49,945 bases of DNA from Bacillota bacterium. Lineage in GTDB: Bacteria > Bacillota > UBA4882 > UBA8346. The DNA is taken from positions 1 through 49,945 of the forward strand of contig JAEZJQ010000047.1 in NCBI GenBank assembly GCA_023436305.1. The letters are read 5' to 3'. This document shows, piece by piece, positions 27,571 to 35,592 of this stretch. The position numbers and the translations under genes are program-made. The notes below the pieces were generated by a model that did not search any database, was not told where the DNA came from, and worked only from the letters and a program-made list of their open reading frames with translations. Numbering within the stretch: position 1 is the first letter of the stretch; each line of letters begins with the position of its first letter.

Positions 27571-28656
27571 TTGGGGTTTGACACGACCGAATTACTTAGC
27601 GAGTTAAAAGCCAGAGAAGTTATCATCAGGGATTGTTTCAATCAGGAACGTTACCGGCAATGTTTCCGGCCGGAACTGCTTCGGCAGGCGGTATATTCTT
27701 ATATTGAGCGGCCGGCGAAACGGTTGCGGCCTGGAATTCTCCTTTTTTGTTGCGGAGCGGTGGGCGGATCGGAGGAACAGGCGGTTTTGGCGGCGGCCTC
27801 CGTGGAAATTTACCATACCTGGACCTTAGTTCATGATGATATTATTGACAACGATGCCAAGCGACGAGGTTTTCCCACTGTTCATGAGGAATTTCGAACT
27901 CAAGGTTTACGTTTGGGCTATTCGGAGAGGGAAGCGGCGGAACTTGGCCGGAGTATTGCGATTTTAACCGGTGATTTGCAGCAGGCTTGGTCTATCCGTT
28001 TGTTGTTGGATTCCATTGAACTGGGGGTCCCGGCGCCGGTGATTTGCGATTTGGCTCAACTTATAACCACCGGAGTCACCAACCGTTTATTGGAAGGTGA
28101 GGCCTTGGATATCTTATTTGCCCGGGAAAAGATTGGGGATCTATCCGAAGCGTCCATCCTCAATATGCTGGAATTGAAGACGGGTGTTCTTTATGAGTAT
28201 GCCGCCATGGCCGGTGCGGCTATCGGTTTAAAACAGACTTTGGCGGAGAACCCCATTATTCAATCTTTAGGCCGGTTCGCCCGTCTCGCAGGTCTCGCTT
28301 TTCAACTCTATGATGATATTTTAGGAATCACCGGCAATGAACAGCTTTTGGGGAAACCGGTGGGCAGTGATATTCGGGAAGGAAAACGGACCACCATTGT
28401 TTTGCATGCATATCATAATGCCGGCACCTGCGAAAAACAATTCCTGATTGATAATTTAGGCAGCCCGGACCTTTCGGAAAGAGATATTGCCAAGATCCGG
28501 CAAATTTTAATCGAGTATAACGGCGTGGAACATACGCAAGGGTTGGCGGAAAGGTATATTAACGAAGCTCTTCAAGAGTTAACGGTTCTTCCTGAATCCC
28601 GCTATAAGAATCTTTTACTGGCTTGGGCACGGTATATTGTGCAACGTGAATATTAA
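27571..28656 (+). CDS. ispA: Short-chain polyprenyl diphosphate synthase (IspA type)
   Basis: 361 residues, condenses isopentenyl diphosphate with allylic diphosphates to give farnesyl or geranylgeranyl diphosphate. The first aspartate-rich motif is DDIID (89-93) with the following KRRGFPTVH. The second is YDDILG with aspartates at 248-249; KRLRPG lies near residue 51. The protein is some 60 residues longer than classic IspA, with an insertion around 110-160 and a long C-terminus, so chain length is uncertain. The start is TTG, directly after xseB, with GGAAGGAG. Its place in xseAB-ispA-dxs supports the isoprenoid role. Confidence 0.9.
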   Translation: MGFDTTELLSELKAREVIIRDCFNQERYRQCFRPELLRQAVYSYIERPAKRLRPGILLFCCGAVGGSEEQAVLAAASVEIYHTWTLVHDDIIDNDAKRRGFPTVHEEFRTQGLRLGYSEREAAELGRSIAILTGDLQQAWSIRLLLDSIELGVPAPVICDLAQLITTGVTNRLLEGEALDILFAREKIGDLSEASILNMLELKTGVLYEYAAMAGAAIGLKQTLAENPIIQSLGRFARLAGLAFQLYDDILGITGNEQLLGKPVGSDIREGKRTTIVLHAYHNAGTCEKQFLIDNLGSPDLSERDIAKIRQILIEYNGVEHTQGLAERYINEALQELTVLPESRYKNLLLAWARYIVQREY

Positions 28657-28679
28657 AAAATATAGTTACTGGGGGGATT

Positions 28680-29132
28680 TTGATATTGAGAGATTTTATT
28701 GAAGGATTGGCCAATAATCAAATTCTGTGGTCAACTTTAACCGCATGGATGGTGGCTTCCATTTTAAAAGTGGCTTTTTTTTATCTTAAGGAGAAGAAAA
28801 TAAATTTTCGCCGCTTCGTGGGTACCGGTGGTATGCCCAGTTCCCACTCAGCCCTGGTAGCCGGTTTGGCAACCGCTGTTGGCCTTAAGGACGGATGGAA
28901 CAGTGTAAGCACGGCGTTGGCTATTATTTTCGCCCTGGTGGTAATGTACGATGCGGCGGGTGTCCGGCTAGCCGCCAGCCGCCAGGCGGCGACGCTCAAT
29001 AAAATCATTGACGAGCTTTTTGAAGAAGGCGAATTTCATCATGAACGGCTCAAGGAATTATTGGGACATACCCGGGTAGAGGTCATTGTAGGGGCGGGTT
29101 TGGGTATCTTAATAGCGGTTATTTTAAAATAA
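28680..29132 (+). CDS. Divergent PAP2-family membrane protein (YuiD-like)
   Basis: 150 residues, DUF212/YuiD family, related to acid phosphatase/vanadium haloperoxidase-type PAP2 proteins. Seen: GTGGMPSSHSALVAGLATAVGL (about 48-69), MYDAAGVRLAASRQA, and LKELLGHTRVEV near the end. Several hydrophobic segments are present. Members are suspected to dephosphorylate prenyl or lipid phosphates, which suits the neighbours. The start could be the TTG at 28680 or 28686; both follow a G-rich ribosome binding site. Confidence 0.85.
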   Translation: MILRDFIEGLANNQILWSTLTAWMVASILKVAFFYLKEKKINFRRFVGTGGMPSSHSALVAGLATAVGLKDGWNSVSTALAIIFALVVMYDAAGVRLAASRQAATLNKIIDELFEEGEFHHERLKELLGHTRVEVIVGAGLGILIAVILK

Positions 29133-29335
29133 CTTTTTTGATGACTGCGGGATTTTTGGGATAATTGGGACTCAATTTATAAAATGTGCGATTATAATGT
29201 ATATCTTTACTCTCGGACAAAATATTAAAAATAATTAAACCTTCTGGCTATGATTTCTAATCATTTTATTTTAGAGATAACAGATCCCAGCAATATTGGG
29301 AAAAGCTTTTTAAACATTCTCATAAAAAAATGTGA

Positions 29336-29341
29336 TATAAT
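29336..29341 (+). promoter_or_regulatory. -10 element for the OLE RNA
   Basis: TATAAT lies about ten bases before the predicted RNA 5' end. No good -35 is seen at the standard distance (the region is A-rich). Confidence 0.45.
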
Positions 29342-29349
29342 ATTTTTTA

Positions 29350-29985
29350 TTGAGAGGATGGTGTAGTATCCTAGTCGGAGCAACCACTTTCGAAGACGGG
29401 CCTAAAAATCCGTTGCGGGCACATCGATGAAGTCCCTGGTGCCGGCCGCTGACGCCCAGTGAGGGGTTGGTGCTGGGGGTTAAGGGGATGGGGCGATCTA
29501 CAATGGCATGTAGGCGTTGACCCCTCCACCGTGGAGGCCCAAGTGCGTGGGGATCCCGTAACGCCTCTGGTGTTTCAGAGCGTGAACCACGGCTTGGGGG
29601 TAAACCTGCATATGGTACGGGTTTAAAGTACTTAGTATCGGTGCAGTGTAGCCTGCCTTGAGCGGGTTGGGAGGATATGGGTATCAAGTCATTTAAATTC
29701 TGCAGATTTAATTGACTCTTTGCCATTTGAAACTCAAAACCGCAAAAGAGGCTAGAATGTGGTTGACTTTGTTGAGGAAAACTCCTAGGCTATTCGTCTT
29801 TGTACGAGTTCCATCGGGGATTTCAATGTGGACTAAGTGGTAATCTAGTCCCGTCTATGGCGACAAGACGGAAAGACCTTAAAGGGAAACCACCGTGGCG
29901 GCGACGTAACGGAGGTCTTTGGGAAAACCTACTGGACCTAAGCCATAATTTTTACTCGATGGATACCTCCTCTTACATAAATTCC
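29350..29985 (+). ncRNA. ole: OLE RNA (ornate, large, extremophilic RNA)
   Basis: A GC-richer, roughly 630-base noncoding block between the YuiD-like gene and a membrane protein of the OapA type, in the isoprenoid operon: the known genomic position of OLE RNA. The ends pair: the 5' arm 29352-29371 has GTATCC and GAGAGG, facing GGATAC and CCTCCTCT at 29961-29973. Inside are many G-rich hairpins and the stretch GGCGGCGACGTAACGGAGG (about 29898-29916), which looks like the conserved 3' region. OLE RNA binds OapA at the membrane and in Bacillus halodurans protects against cold, short-chain alcohols and Mg imbalance. No sizeable plus-strand gene fits here. Ends are approximate; a covariance search would settle it. 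Confidence 0.85.
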
Positions 29986-30015
29986 AAGTGTGAAGAGTAA
30001 AGGCGCGTATACGCG

Positions 30016-30100
30016 TTTGAAGTGTGAAAGGAAATACAAGTGTGCAAGTTTTAAGCTCTGGCGCACTTGCTTTTGCTTTTTATTTCCCTTTCAATCTTCA
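30016..30100 (+). terminator. Compound hairpin after OLE RNA
   Basis: An inner stem, CAAGTGTGC (30037-30045) with GCGCACTTG (30061-30069), is followed by a CTTTT run. It is nested inside a longer imperfect stem formed by GAAGTGTGAAAGGAAATA and TATTTCCCTTTCAATCTTC. It may end OLE RNA or process it from the oapA message. A perfect palindrome CGCGTATACGCG lies just before (30004-30015). Confidence 0.6.
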
Positions 30101-30120
30101 TAATTCAAACTTCATAAGTT

Positions 30121-30717
30121 GTGGGTGATTTATTGAACGTTAAAGTAGGGCGTGCCGCCAAGATTGCGCTGTTAACTTTTACGATATCCCTGTTTATTTC
30201 GTATACTTTCCAATTTTCATTGGCTTTATGGGTATCGGGACTTATTTTGCTGGTAATATTACTAACTGGAATTATTTTTGATATTATCGGTACCGCGGCC
30301 ACCGCCGCCTCCGAGGTTCCCTTCCACGCCATGGGAGCTGATAAGATTAAAGGCTCAAAACAGGCGATTTATTTAATCCGGCACGCGGATAAAGTAGCCA
30401 GTTTTTGTAATGATGTGGTCGGTGACATATCCGGGACCATCAATGGGGCGATTGTTGCCAGTATTAGTGTCATTTTGGCAAAAATGGTAAAATCGTATCT
30501 CATGTTACCGGATGAACTTATTGGCGCTACGGCGATTGCCTTGATAGCCGCGTTAACTGTCGGCGGGAAATCATTGGGTAAATCTTATGCCATCAACAAG
30601 GCCAATCAGATAATTTTTTTTGTGGGCAAGTTGCTTTATTTTTTAAAGTTTGACGGATTTAAATCTTCCAAAAACAAACGCAAGACCGGTGCTTCTCGAA
30701 AGGTGCGAAAAGGTTAA
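30121..30717 (+). CDS. oapA: OLE-associated membrane protein OapA
   Basis: 198 residues with two or three hydrophobic segments: about 13-55, and a less hydrophobic pair near 110-128 and 135-155. The tail is very basic (KFDGFKSSKNKRKTGASRK), suitable for RNA contact. The conserved-looking stretch ASEVPFHAMGADKIKGSKQA sits between them. Position right after the OLE RNA and before dxs is the diagnostic context. The frame opens with GTG at 30121, but TTG at 30133 has GGGTGAT about eight bases ahead and may be the real start. The stop directly abuts the dxs ATG. Confidence 0.85.
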   Translation: MGDLLNVKVGRAAKIALLTFTISLFISYTFQFSLALWVSGLILLVILLTGIIFDIIGTAATAASEVPFHAMGADKIKGSKQAIYLIRHADKVASFCNDVVGDISGTINGAIVASISVILAKMVKSYLMLPDELIGATAIALIAALTVGGKSLGKSYAINKANQIIFFVGKLLYFLKFDGFKSSKNKRKTGASRKVRKG

Positions 30718-32724
30718 ATGGGTGAATTACTTCAAAAGCTATCAGGACCCGCTGATTTAAAAAATATGACCTCGGAACAGTTAGAAACTTTAGCCGCCGA
30801 AATCCGCCGGTTTTTACTTAAGACGGTGGCTCAAACGGGTGGACATTTAGCGCCGAATCTGGGTGTTGTCGAACTAACTCTCGCTTTGCATTCGGTTTTC
30901 GATAGCCCACGTGATCAGATCATCTGGGATGTGGGACATCAATCGTACATTCATAAGATCATTACCGGACGGCTGAACCGCTTTGAAACGTTGCGCCAAT
31001 ATAACGGGTTAAGCGGATTTCCCAAGCCGGAGGAAAGTGAACATGATGTTTTTGCCACCGGCCATAGTTCGACCTCGATTTCGGCCGCGGTGGGCCTGGC
31101 CAAGGCCCGTGATATATTGGGGGAAACCAATAAAGTGGTGGCGGTTATCGGAGACGGATCAATGACCGGCGGAATGGCTTTTGAGGCCCTGAATCATTTA
31201 GGCCATCTGCAGACGGATTTGATTATCGTTCTTAATGATAATGAGATGTCGATCTCCAAGAATGTGGGCGCGTTATCCCGTTATCTTACCCGGTTACGGT
31301 TGAATCCCCGCTTGCGAAAGCTAAAGTACGACACCCGGGATTTTATTAAAAAGATTCCCAAGATTGGAGACGCAACCCTTCATTATCTTGAGAAACTGGA
31401 GGCCAGCCTGACTTTTCTGGTCATTCCGGGTATGTTCTTCGAGGAATTAGGCATTAAATATCTCGGGCCTATTGATGGCCATAATATCGCCGAATTAAAA
31501 CTCAGTTTGCAAAATGCTCATGATCGCAAGGGGCCGGTATTGATTCATATCTTGACCACGAAGGGCAAAGGTTATGAATTGGCTGAAAAAAACCCTCAGA
31601 AATTTCATGGCACCGGACCGTTTTTACTGGCTAACGGCCAAAAATTACCGGAAACCAGCTTATATCACGAAGCCATTCCTTTCAATGAGATAAGTTCCTT
31701 GAACGGCTGCAGTCCGCAGGATGACCAAAGCGCGAATAACGGGCAAAGCCCGAAGAACGGGCAAAGCCCGTTAAGCTACACCGAAATATTCGGGACAACC
31801 ATCGTCGATCTAGCCTGGGAAAATGAAGAGATCATTGCGATTACGGCGGCTATGACAGACGGCACCGGCCTTTGGGAGTTTGCGAAAACTTTCCCGGAGC
31901 GTTTTTTTGATGTGGGAATTGCCGAAGAACATGCCGTTACCATGGCCGCCGGTTTGGCTAAAAAAGGTTTACGGCCTGTGGTGGTTCTTTATTCCACTTT
32001 CATGCAACGGGCTTATGATCAGATTGTTCATGATGTTTGTATGCAAAATTTACCGGTGGTTTTTATGGTGGACCGGGCTGGTTTGGTTGGCCCTGATGGC
32101 CCGACCCATCATGGCGCGTTTGATTTTTCGTTTTTACGGCATATTCCCAATTTAACCATTATGGCGCCCGGGGATGACCATGAGTTCCGGCAAATGATTT
32201 ATACCGCCTTCCAGATGAAGGGTCCGGTAGCAGTCCGTTATCCTAAACGCACCGCGCTGAAGATGAGAGAGTTTATCACTTACGAGCCTATCCCTATCGG
32301 CAAAGGAGAAATTCTTTTACAAGGCCAGAATACCGCTATAATTGCCGTCGGAGCAATGGTAATCCCGGCTTTACAGGCCGCTTCCCGGCTTCAAAAGTCA
32401 GGTTTGAATGTAACCGTGGTCAATGGCAGGTTTATTAAACCTTTGGATGAAGAGCTATTACTGAACATCGCCCGGACTCATCAGCAGATTGTTACCGTGG
32501 AAGAGAATTCCATGGCCGGTGGATTTGGTTCGGCGGTTCTGGAGTTTTTGACTCAGCAAGGTATTAAAGGAAATGATTTTAAAATTCTGGGAATCCCAGA
32601 TGAATTCATCACTCACGGGCCTACTGAAGTTTTATTAAAGAAATGCGGTTTGGATGTGGACGGAATCTGCCGGGCGGTACGGGAGCTTAATTTACCGGTG
32701 GTCGGCAGGAGAGTGAGGGTTTAG
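30718..32724 (+). CDS. dxs: 1-deoxy-D-xylulose-5-phosphate synthase
   Basis: 668 residues, the first step of the MEP isoprenoid route: pyruvate plus glyceraldehyde 3-phosphate gives DXP, with thiamine diphosphate and Mg. Seen: GHQSYIHKIITGR (N-terminal histidine region), GDGSMTGGMAFEALN (thiamine motif, about 143-157), GPIDGHN, and the transketolase pyrimidine domain with DVGIAEEHAVTMAAGLA. The C-terminal domain runs to the end. It is somewhat longer than the usual 620-640 because of a low-complexity insertion, SANNGQSPKNGQSP, encoded by an 18-base repeat (31738-31770) between the two catalytic domains. It is translated directly after oapA. Confidence 0.96.
   Translation: MGELLQKLSGPADLKNMTSEQLETLAAEIRRFLLKTVAQTGGHLAPNLGVVELTLALHSVFDSPRDQIIWDVGHQSYIHKIITGRLNRFETLRQYNGLSGFPKPEESEHDVFATGHSSTSISAAVGLAKARDILGETNKVVAVIGDGSMTGGMAFEALNHLGHLQTDLIIVLNDNEMSISKNVGALSRYLTRLRLNPRLRKLKYDTRDFIKKIPKIGDATLHYLEKLEASLTFLVIPGMFFEELGIKYLGPIDGHNIAELKLSLQNAHDRKGPVLIHILTTKGKGYELAEKNPQKFHGTGPFLLANGQKLPETSLYHEAIPFNEISSLNGCSPQDDQSANNGQSPKNGQSPLSYTEIFGTTIVDLAWENEEIIAITAAMTDGTGLWEFAKTFPERFFDVGIAEEHAVTMAAGLAKKGLRPVVVLYSTFMQRAYDQIVHDVCMQNLPVVFMVDRAGLVGPDGPTHHGAFDFSFLRHIPNLTIMAPGDDHEFRQMIYTAFQMKGPVAVRYPKRTALKMREFITYEPIPIGKGEILLQGQNTAIIAVGAMVIPALQAASRLQKSGLNVTVVNGRFIKPLDEELLLNIARTHQQIVTVEENSMAGGFGSAVLEFLTQQGIKGNDFKILGIPDEFITHGPTEVLLKKCGLDVDGICRAVRELNLPVVGRRVRV
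31738..31770. repeat. In-frame palindromic direct repeat in dxs
   Basis: AACGGGCAAAGCCCG occurs twice (31738-31752, 31756-31770), 18 bases apart. Each unit can fold (CGGGC/GCCCG). It encodes NGQSPK repeats in the linker between the thiamine domain and the transketolase domain, so it is probably neutral for catalysis. Confidence 0.7.
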
Positions 32725-32728
32725 AACC

Positions 32729-33421
32729 ATGGCAGAAGAGCGTAATTACCGCTATTTTGATCTTATTCTCGGCCTGTTTGTGGCGATATTGCTGATCAGT
32801 AACCTTGTTTCCGTGAAGGCCGTGGTAATTCCCCTTCCTTTCACCGGGTTGCATTTTTCATTTGACGGCGGAACGCTTTTGTTTCCGTTTAGTTATATAT
32901 TTGCCGATGTATTAACTGAAGTTTACGGTTATGAACGTTCCCGGCGGGTGATTTGGTCCGGATTTTTAGGATTGGTGTTAATGGCGCTCTTAATTTGGCT
33001 GGTGGGAATTATCCCTCCGGATCCGCTTTGGAAATTGGACGGCGCTTATCAACAATTATTAATGACGGCGCCCCGGATAGCATTGGCAAGCATCATTGCC
33101 TATTTCGCCGGAGAGTTTAGCAACAGTTACATTTTATCCCGGATGAAAATTATTACGAAAGGCAAGTACCTTTGGACCCGGACCATTGGTTCGACAGTCG
33201 TCGGCGAATTCGTCGATTCACTGTTATTTGTATTCATTGCTTTTTTCGGGTTATGGCCGAACGCGCTACTGGTTCAAGTTTTAATCTCCAATTACATCTT
33301 CAAAACCCTCTACGAGATTGCCGCTACTCCTTTGACTTACGTAATCACCGGCTGGCTGAAACGCCGGGAACAGGTTGACCATTACGATTATACGGTGAAT
33401 TACAATCCTTTTTCACTCTGA
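32729..33421 (+). CDS. Queuosine precursor transporter (YhhQ/QueT family)
   Basis: 230 residues, six-helix membrane protein of the VUT/YhhQ family, which takes up queuosine precursors such as preQ0/preQ1. Seen: LLISNLVSVKAVVIPLPFTG, FDGGTLLFPFSYIFADVLTEVYGYERSRR split over helices 2-3, and GEFVDSLLFVFIAF in helix 5. It begins four bases after the dxs stop, with GAGGGT at the dxs end as ribosome binding site, so it is part of the same transcript by position. No queuosine synthesis genes are in the window, fitting a salvage role. Confidence 0.9.
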   Translation: MAEERNYRYFDLILGLFVAILLISNLVSVKAVVIPLPFTGLHFSFDGGTLLFPFSYIFADVLTEVYGYERSRRVIWSGFLGLVLMALLIWLVGIIPPDPLWKLDGAYQQLLMTAPRIALASIIAYFAGEFSNSYILSRMKIITKGKYLWTRTIGSTVVGEFVDSLLFVFIAFFGLWPNALLVQVLISNYIFKTLYEIAATPLTYVITGWLKRREQVDHYDYTVNYNPFSL

Positions 33422-33548
33422 TATTATTGACTTTCATTCCCAACAGGGAACCTGAAGGAATAGTAGAACCATTGGATTATTAAGATTCCCCGAGCTTATT
33501 CGAGTTAAAGCTGCTGGGACTTATTAATCAGGAAAGGTGGTTCTACGA

Positions 33549-34178
33549 ATGAAGCGATTCATGGTATTGGTACTTGTTTTTGGATTGTTGTTCGGAATAT
33601 CGACGGTTTCATTAGGTTATGGGATATTTGAGGCAACCGATTTGATGACGACTCCCACCGCTAATACGCTGCGTCAGGGTGTTTTAGGAGTCGCCGCCAA
33701 TTTCGCGGAAGGCAACTCATTCTTTTTGAATTGCGATTTTGGATTAATTCAGGATCTGGAAGTGGGGGTTTCAGTGTTTAATTACCCGGGGGACACTTAT
33801 GTTTCACTCCGCGGGAAATTGCGAATCATTCGGGAAGATACAAACACTCCGGCCCTGGCGGTGGGAATTCAGGATTTGGGGAAAAACGGCACGATTTCAC
33901 CGTATTTGACCATAAGTAAGAGTTTTTCCGATGTGGGAATACGCGGCTATATCGGTGTCGGCGGTGGGAATTTTGACGGTATTTTCGGAGGACTCAGCAA
34001 AGAGTTTATTACTTCCGGTAAAGGCAGTCATTTACGAGCTCTGGAGTTGTTTTTAGAGGCGGATTCCCATAACATGAATGTGGGAGCGAAGTTTGCGATT
34101 GGACCCCAGGCGAAGATCAATTTTGGCCTGGTTGATATGAAAGATTGGATCTTGGGGGCTACTTTTTTAGTGAAGTAA
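33549..34178 (+). CDS. Small secreted beta-rich protein, YbjH/outer-membrane barrel-like
   Basis: 209 residues with a signal peptide (about 1-24). The mature start GIFEATDLMTTPTANTLRQG and the alternating short strands (LEVGVSVFN, YVSLRGKLRII, PYLTISKSF, GIRGYIGVGGG) resemble the YbjH-type barrel proteins of outer membranes. The last residues, ILGATFLVK, look like a terminal strand. This is too short for a full YbjH protein, so the family is uncertain. The frame opens at 33537 (GTG), but ATG 33549 has AAAGGTGG eight bases before it and starts the signal peptide. It is followed at once by a terminator. Confidence 0.65.
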   Translation: MKRFMVLVLVFGLLFGISTVSLGYGIFEATDLMTTPTANTLRQGVLGVAANFAEGNSFFLNCDFGLIQDLEVGVSVFNYPGDTYVSLRGKLRIIREDTNTPALAVGIQDLGKNGTISPYLTISKSFSDVGIRGYIGVGGGNFDGIFGGLSKEFITSGKGSHLRALELFLEADSHNMNVGAKFAIGPQAKINFGLVDMKDWILGATFLVK

Positions 34179-34179
34179 A

Positions 34180-34202
34180 GACGGCGGAAGCCGTCTTTTT
34201 TA
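34180..34202 (+). terminator. Rho-independent terminator
   Basis: AGACGGC pairs with GCCGTCT over a four-base loop, then TTTTTT, two bases after the barrel-like gene stop. Confidence 0.85.
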
Positions 34203-34299
34203 TGAGGTGTTGTTCTTGGTAATCAAATTTATAATTAACATAATATTGACACAAAACCTTAAAACATAAATAAATATATATTACAAAAATAAATATTTA

Positions 34300-34308
34300 T
34301 GGTATAAT
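34300..34308 (+). promoter_or_regulatory. Extended -10 promoter element
   Basis: TGGTATAAT matches the extended -10 form TGnTATAAT and lies about 70 bases before the next secreted-protein start. A TTGACA also occurs at 34246-34251 but is too far away to pair with it. Confidence 0.5.
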
Positions 34309-34377
34309 TTAAGACGTAATGAATCTATTTTTGTATCTTTTCGGCACAAAGCAATAAAATACGGGAGGCTAATGATA

Positions 34378-35063
34378 ATGAAAAAAATTTAGTCGCGGTA
34401 TTATCGATTTTATTCCTAAGCTTTGCCTTGATCTGCGGCGTTCAAAGTCCGGCCCTTGCCGAAACCACAACCACATTTAGTTTTGCTTCCGATACATATC
34501 ATCAGGGTTATACATTTAATGGTGATCAGAATAATATTTTCAGTGATTCCGAAATTGACTTGATGGTAGATCTGAATAGTGATACATACGGCGGTTTGGT
34601 CACATATCATTCAAGAATGCGGTTAACTGCTCAAACCGGCATCTACCAAGTCTATGCGGTGGGACCGCAATATCTTCATGTCTGGAAGGTAAGCGGTGAG
34701 ATAGTATTTACTCATATCAATGCCACCACCGGTAACCCGCCGATCCTCACCATTACATTTAAGGAAGCAGTACTTACCAGTTGGTCTCCCAACCCGACAA
34801 CCATTGGTGAAACCATGACTTTACAAGATTCCGAAAGCGCCGATCAGTCGATTGCAATGACAGCGCATACATTACTGACCGGTATCGGTGTAAAACCTGA
34901 GTTCTTAACTCAATCGGAGGATTTTGCCTTCACTTTCACCCACGTCCGTTCCGCGAGTGGGGGTTCCCCCTTCGCTCTAATCAAGGTTGATAAAGCAGGG
35001 AATCTCATGGAACCCTGGGTAGCGGAAGGCAGTTTTTCTGCCTCGGCTTATTTTCCCAAATAA
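34378..35063 (+). CDS. Secreted protein of unknown family, start offset by one base at a poly-A tract
   Basis: The long frame opens only at TTG 34428, inside a signal peptide. Upstream in the same frame the codons read NLVAVLSILFLSFALICG, a proper signal peptide, which needs the ATG at 34378 (GGGAGG nine bases before). Between them lies ATG followed by seven A's, and the ATG frame stops after four codons (ATGAAAAAAATTTAG). One extra A would join them into MKKNLVAVLS and so on. The mature part (about 200 residues) is beta-rich, with SFASDTYHQGYTFNG and VKVSGEIVF-like strands; I recognise no family. Phase variation, transcript slippage or a sequencing error are all possible. Confidence 0.6.
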
Positions 35064-35592
35064 TTTAATTCCAGAAAAATAGCGAAAGCATTTTTTCGCG
35101 GATTTGTATTGAATCATGAACTAAAAGCCGAATCGCAATAAACGCCGAAAAGATACATTTTTTGGAATCAACTCGATTACTGTGATTTTTTAAAGCGACC
35201 CGGTATATGGTTAGTTCCACCGTCGATTCGTAATTCCCCTATCCCTGTTACCAGCGTTTACGCAATAATTGCTGGTCATAACGTAACCGCCCGGGAATAG
35301 AGGAATTTTATTGTTATTCTAGAATATATTAGATGAGCTAGGAGTTTGTGCGGCTAATCGATTTTCGAAGCGTATTTAGTATCAAGTGACATGTCCTAAT
35401 ACAATATATAGTGGTTTTGAGTATTAAAACGTGTTACGCGCACAGACTCCTAGGAGTTTGTGCGGCTAATCGGTTTTCGAAGCGTATTTAGTATTAAGTG
35501 ACATATTCTAATACAACATATAGTGGTTTATAGTGATTAAAAAGTGTTACGCGCACAGACTCTTAATACAAATATGCCTGGAGGTATTCTTA
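35064..35592. other. Intergenic region holding two repeat units and a long hairpin
   Basis: Besides the tandem repeats at 35340-35564, bases 35232-35306 form an imperfect hairpin. The outer arms are ATTCCCCTATCC with GGAATAGAGGAAT and the inner arms CCAGC with GCTGG. No coding frame is supported. Confidence 0.5.
35340..35564. repeat. Two tandem MITE-like elements flanked by TA
   Basis: Copy 1 (35340-35451) and copy 2 (35452-35564) are about 112-113 bases and roughly 90% alike by eye. Each has terminal inverted repeats GGAGTTTGTGCG and CGCACAGACTCC (CT in copy 2). Each is bounded by TA, and the copies share the central TA, as expected for Tc1/IS630-type MITEs that target TA. No transposase is inside. 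Confidence 0.7.

Noticed and set aside
29310..29726. 138-codon open frame on the minus strand across the intergenic block
   Set aside because: It lies antisense to the OLE RNA candidate, is rich in Pro/Arg/Ser as expected from structured GC-rich RNA, and has no ribosome binding site.
29800..30000. 66-codon plus-strand frame at the end of the OLE region
   Set aside because: It lies within the predicted OLE RNA; the translation is an unstructured Gly/Arg/Lys mix.
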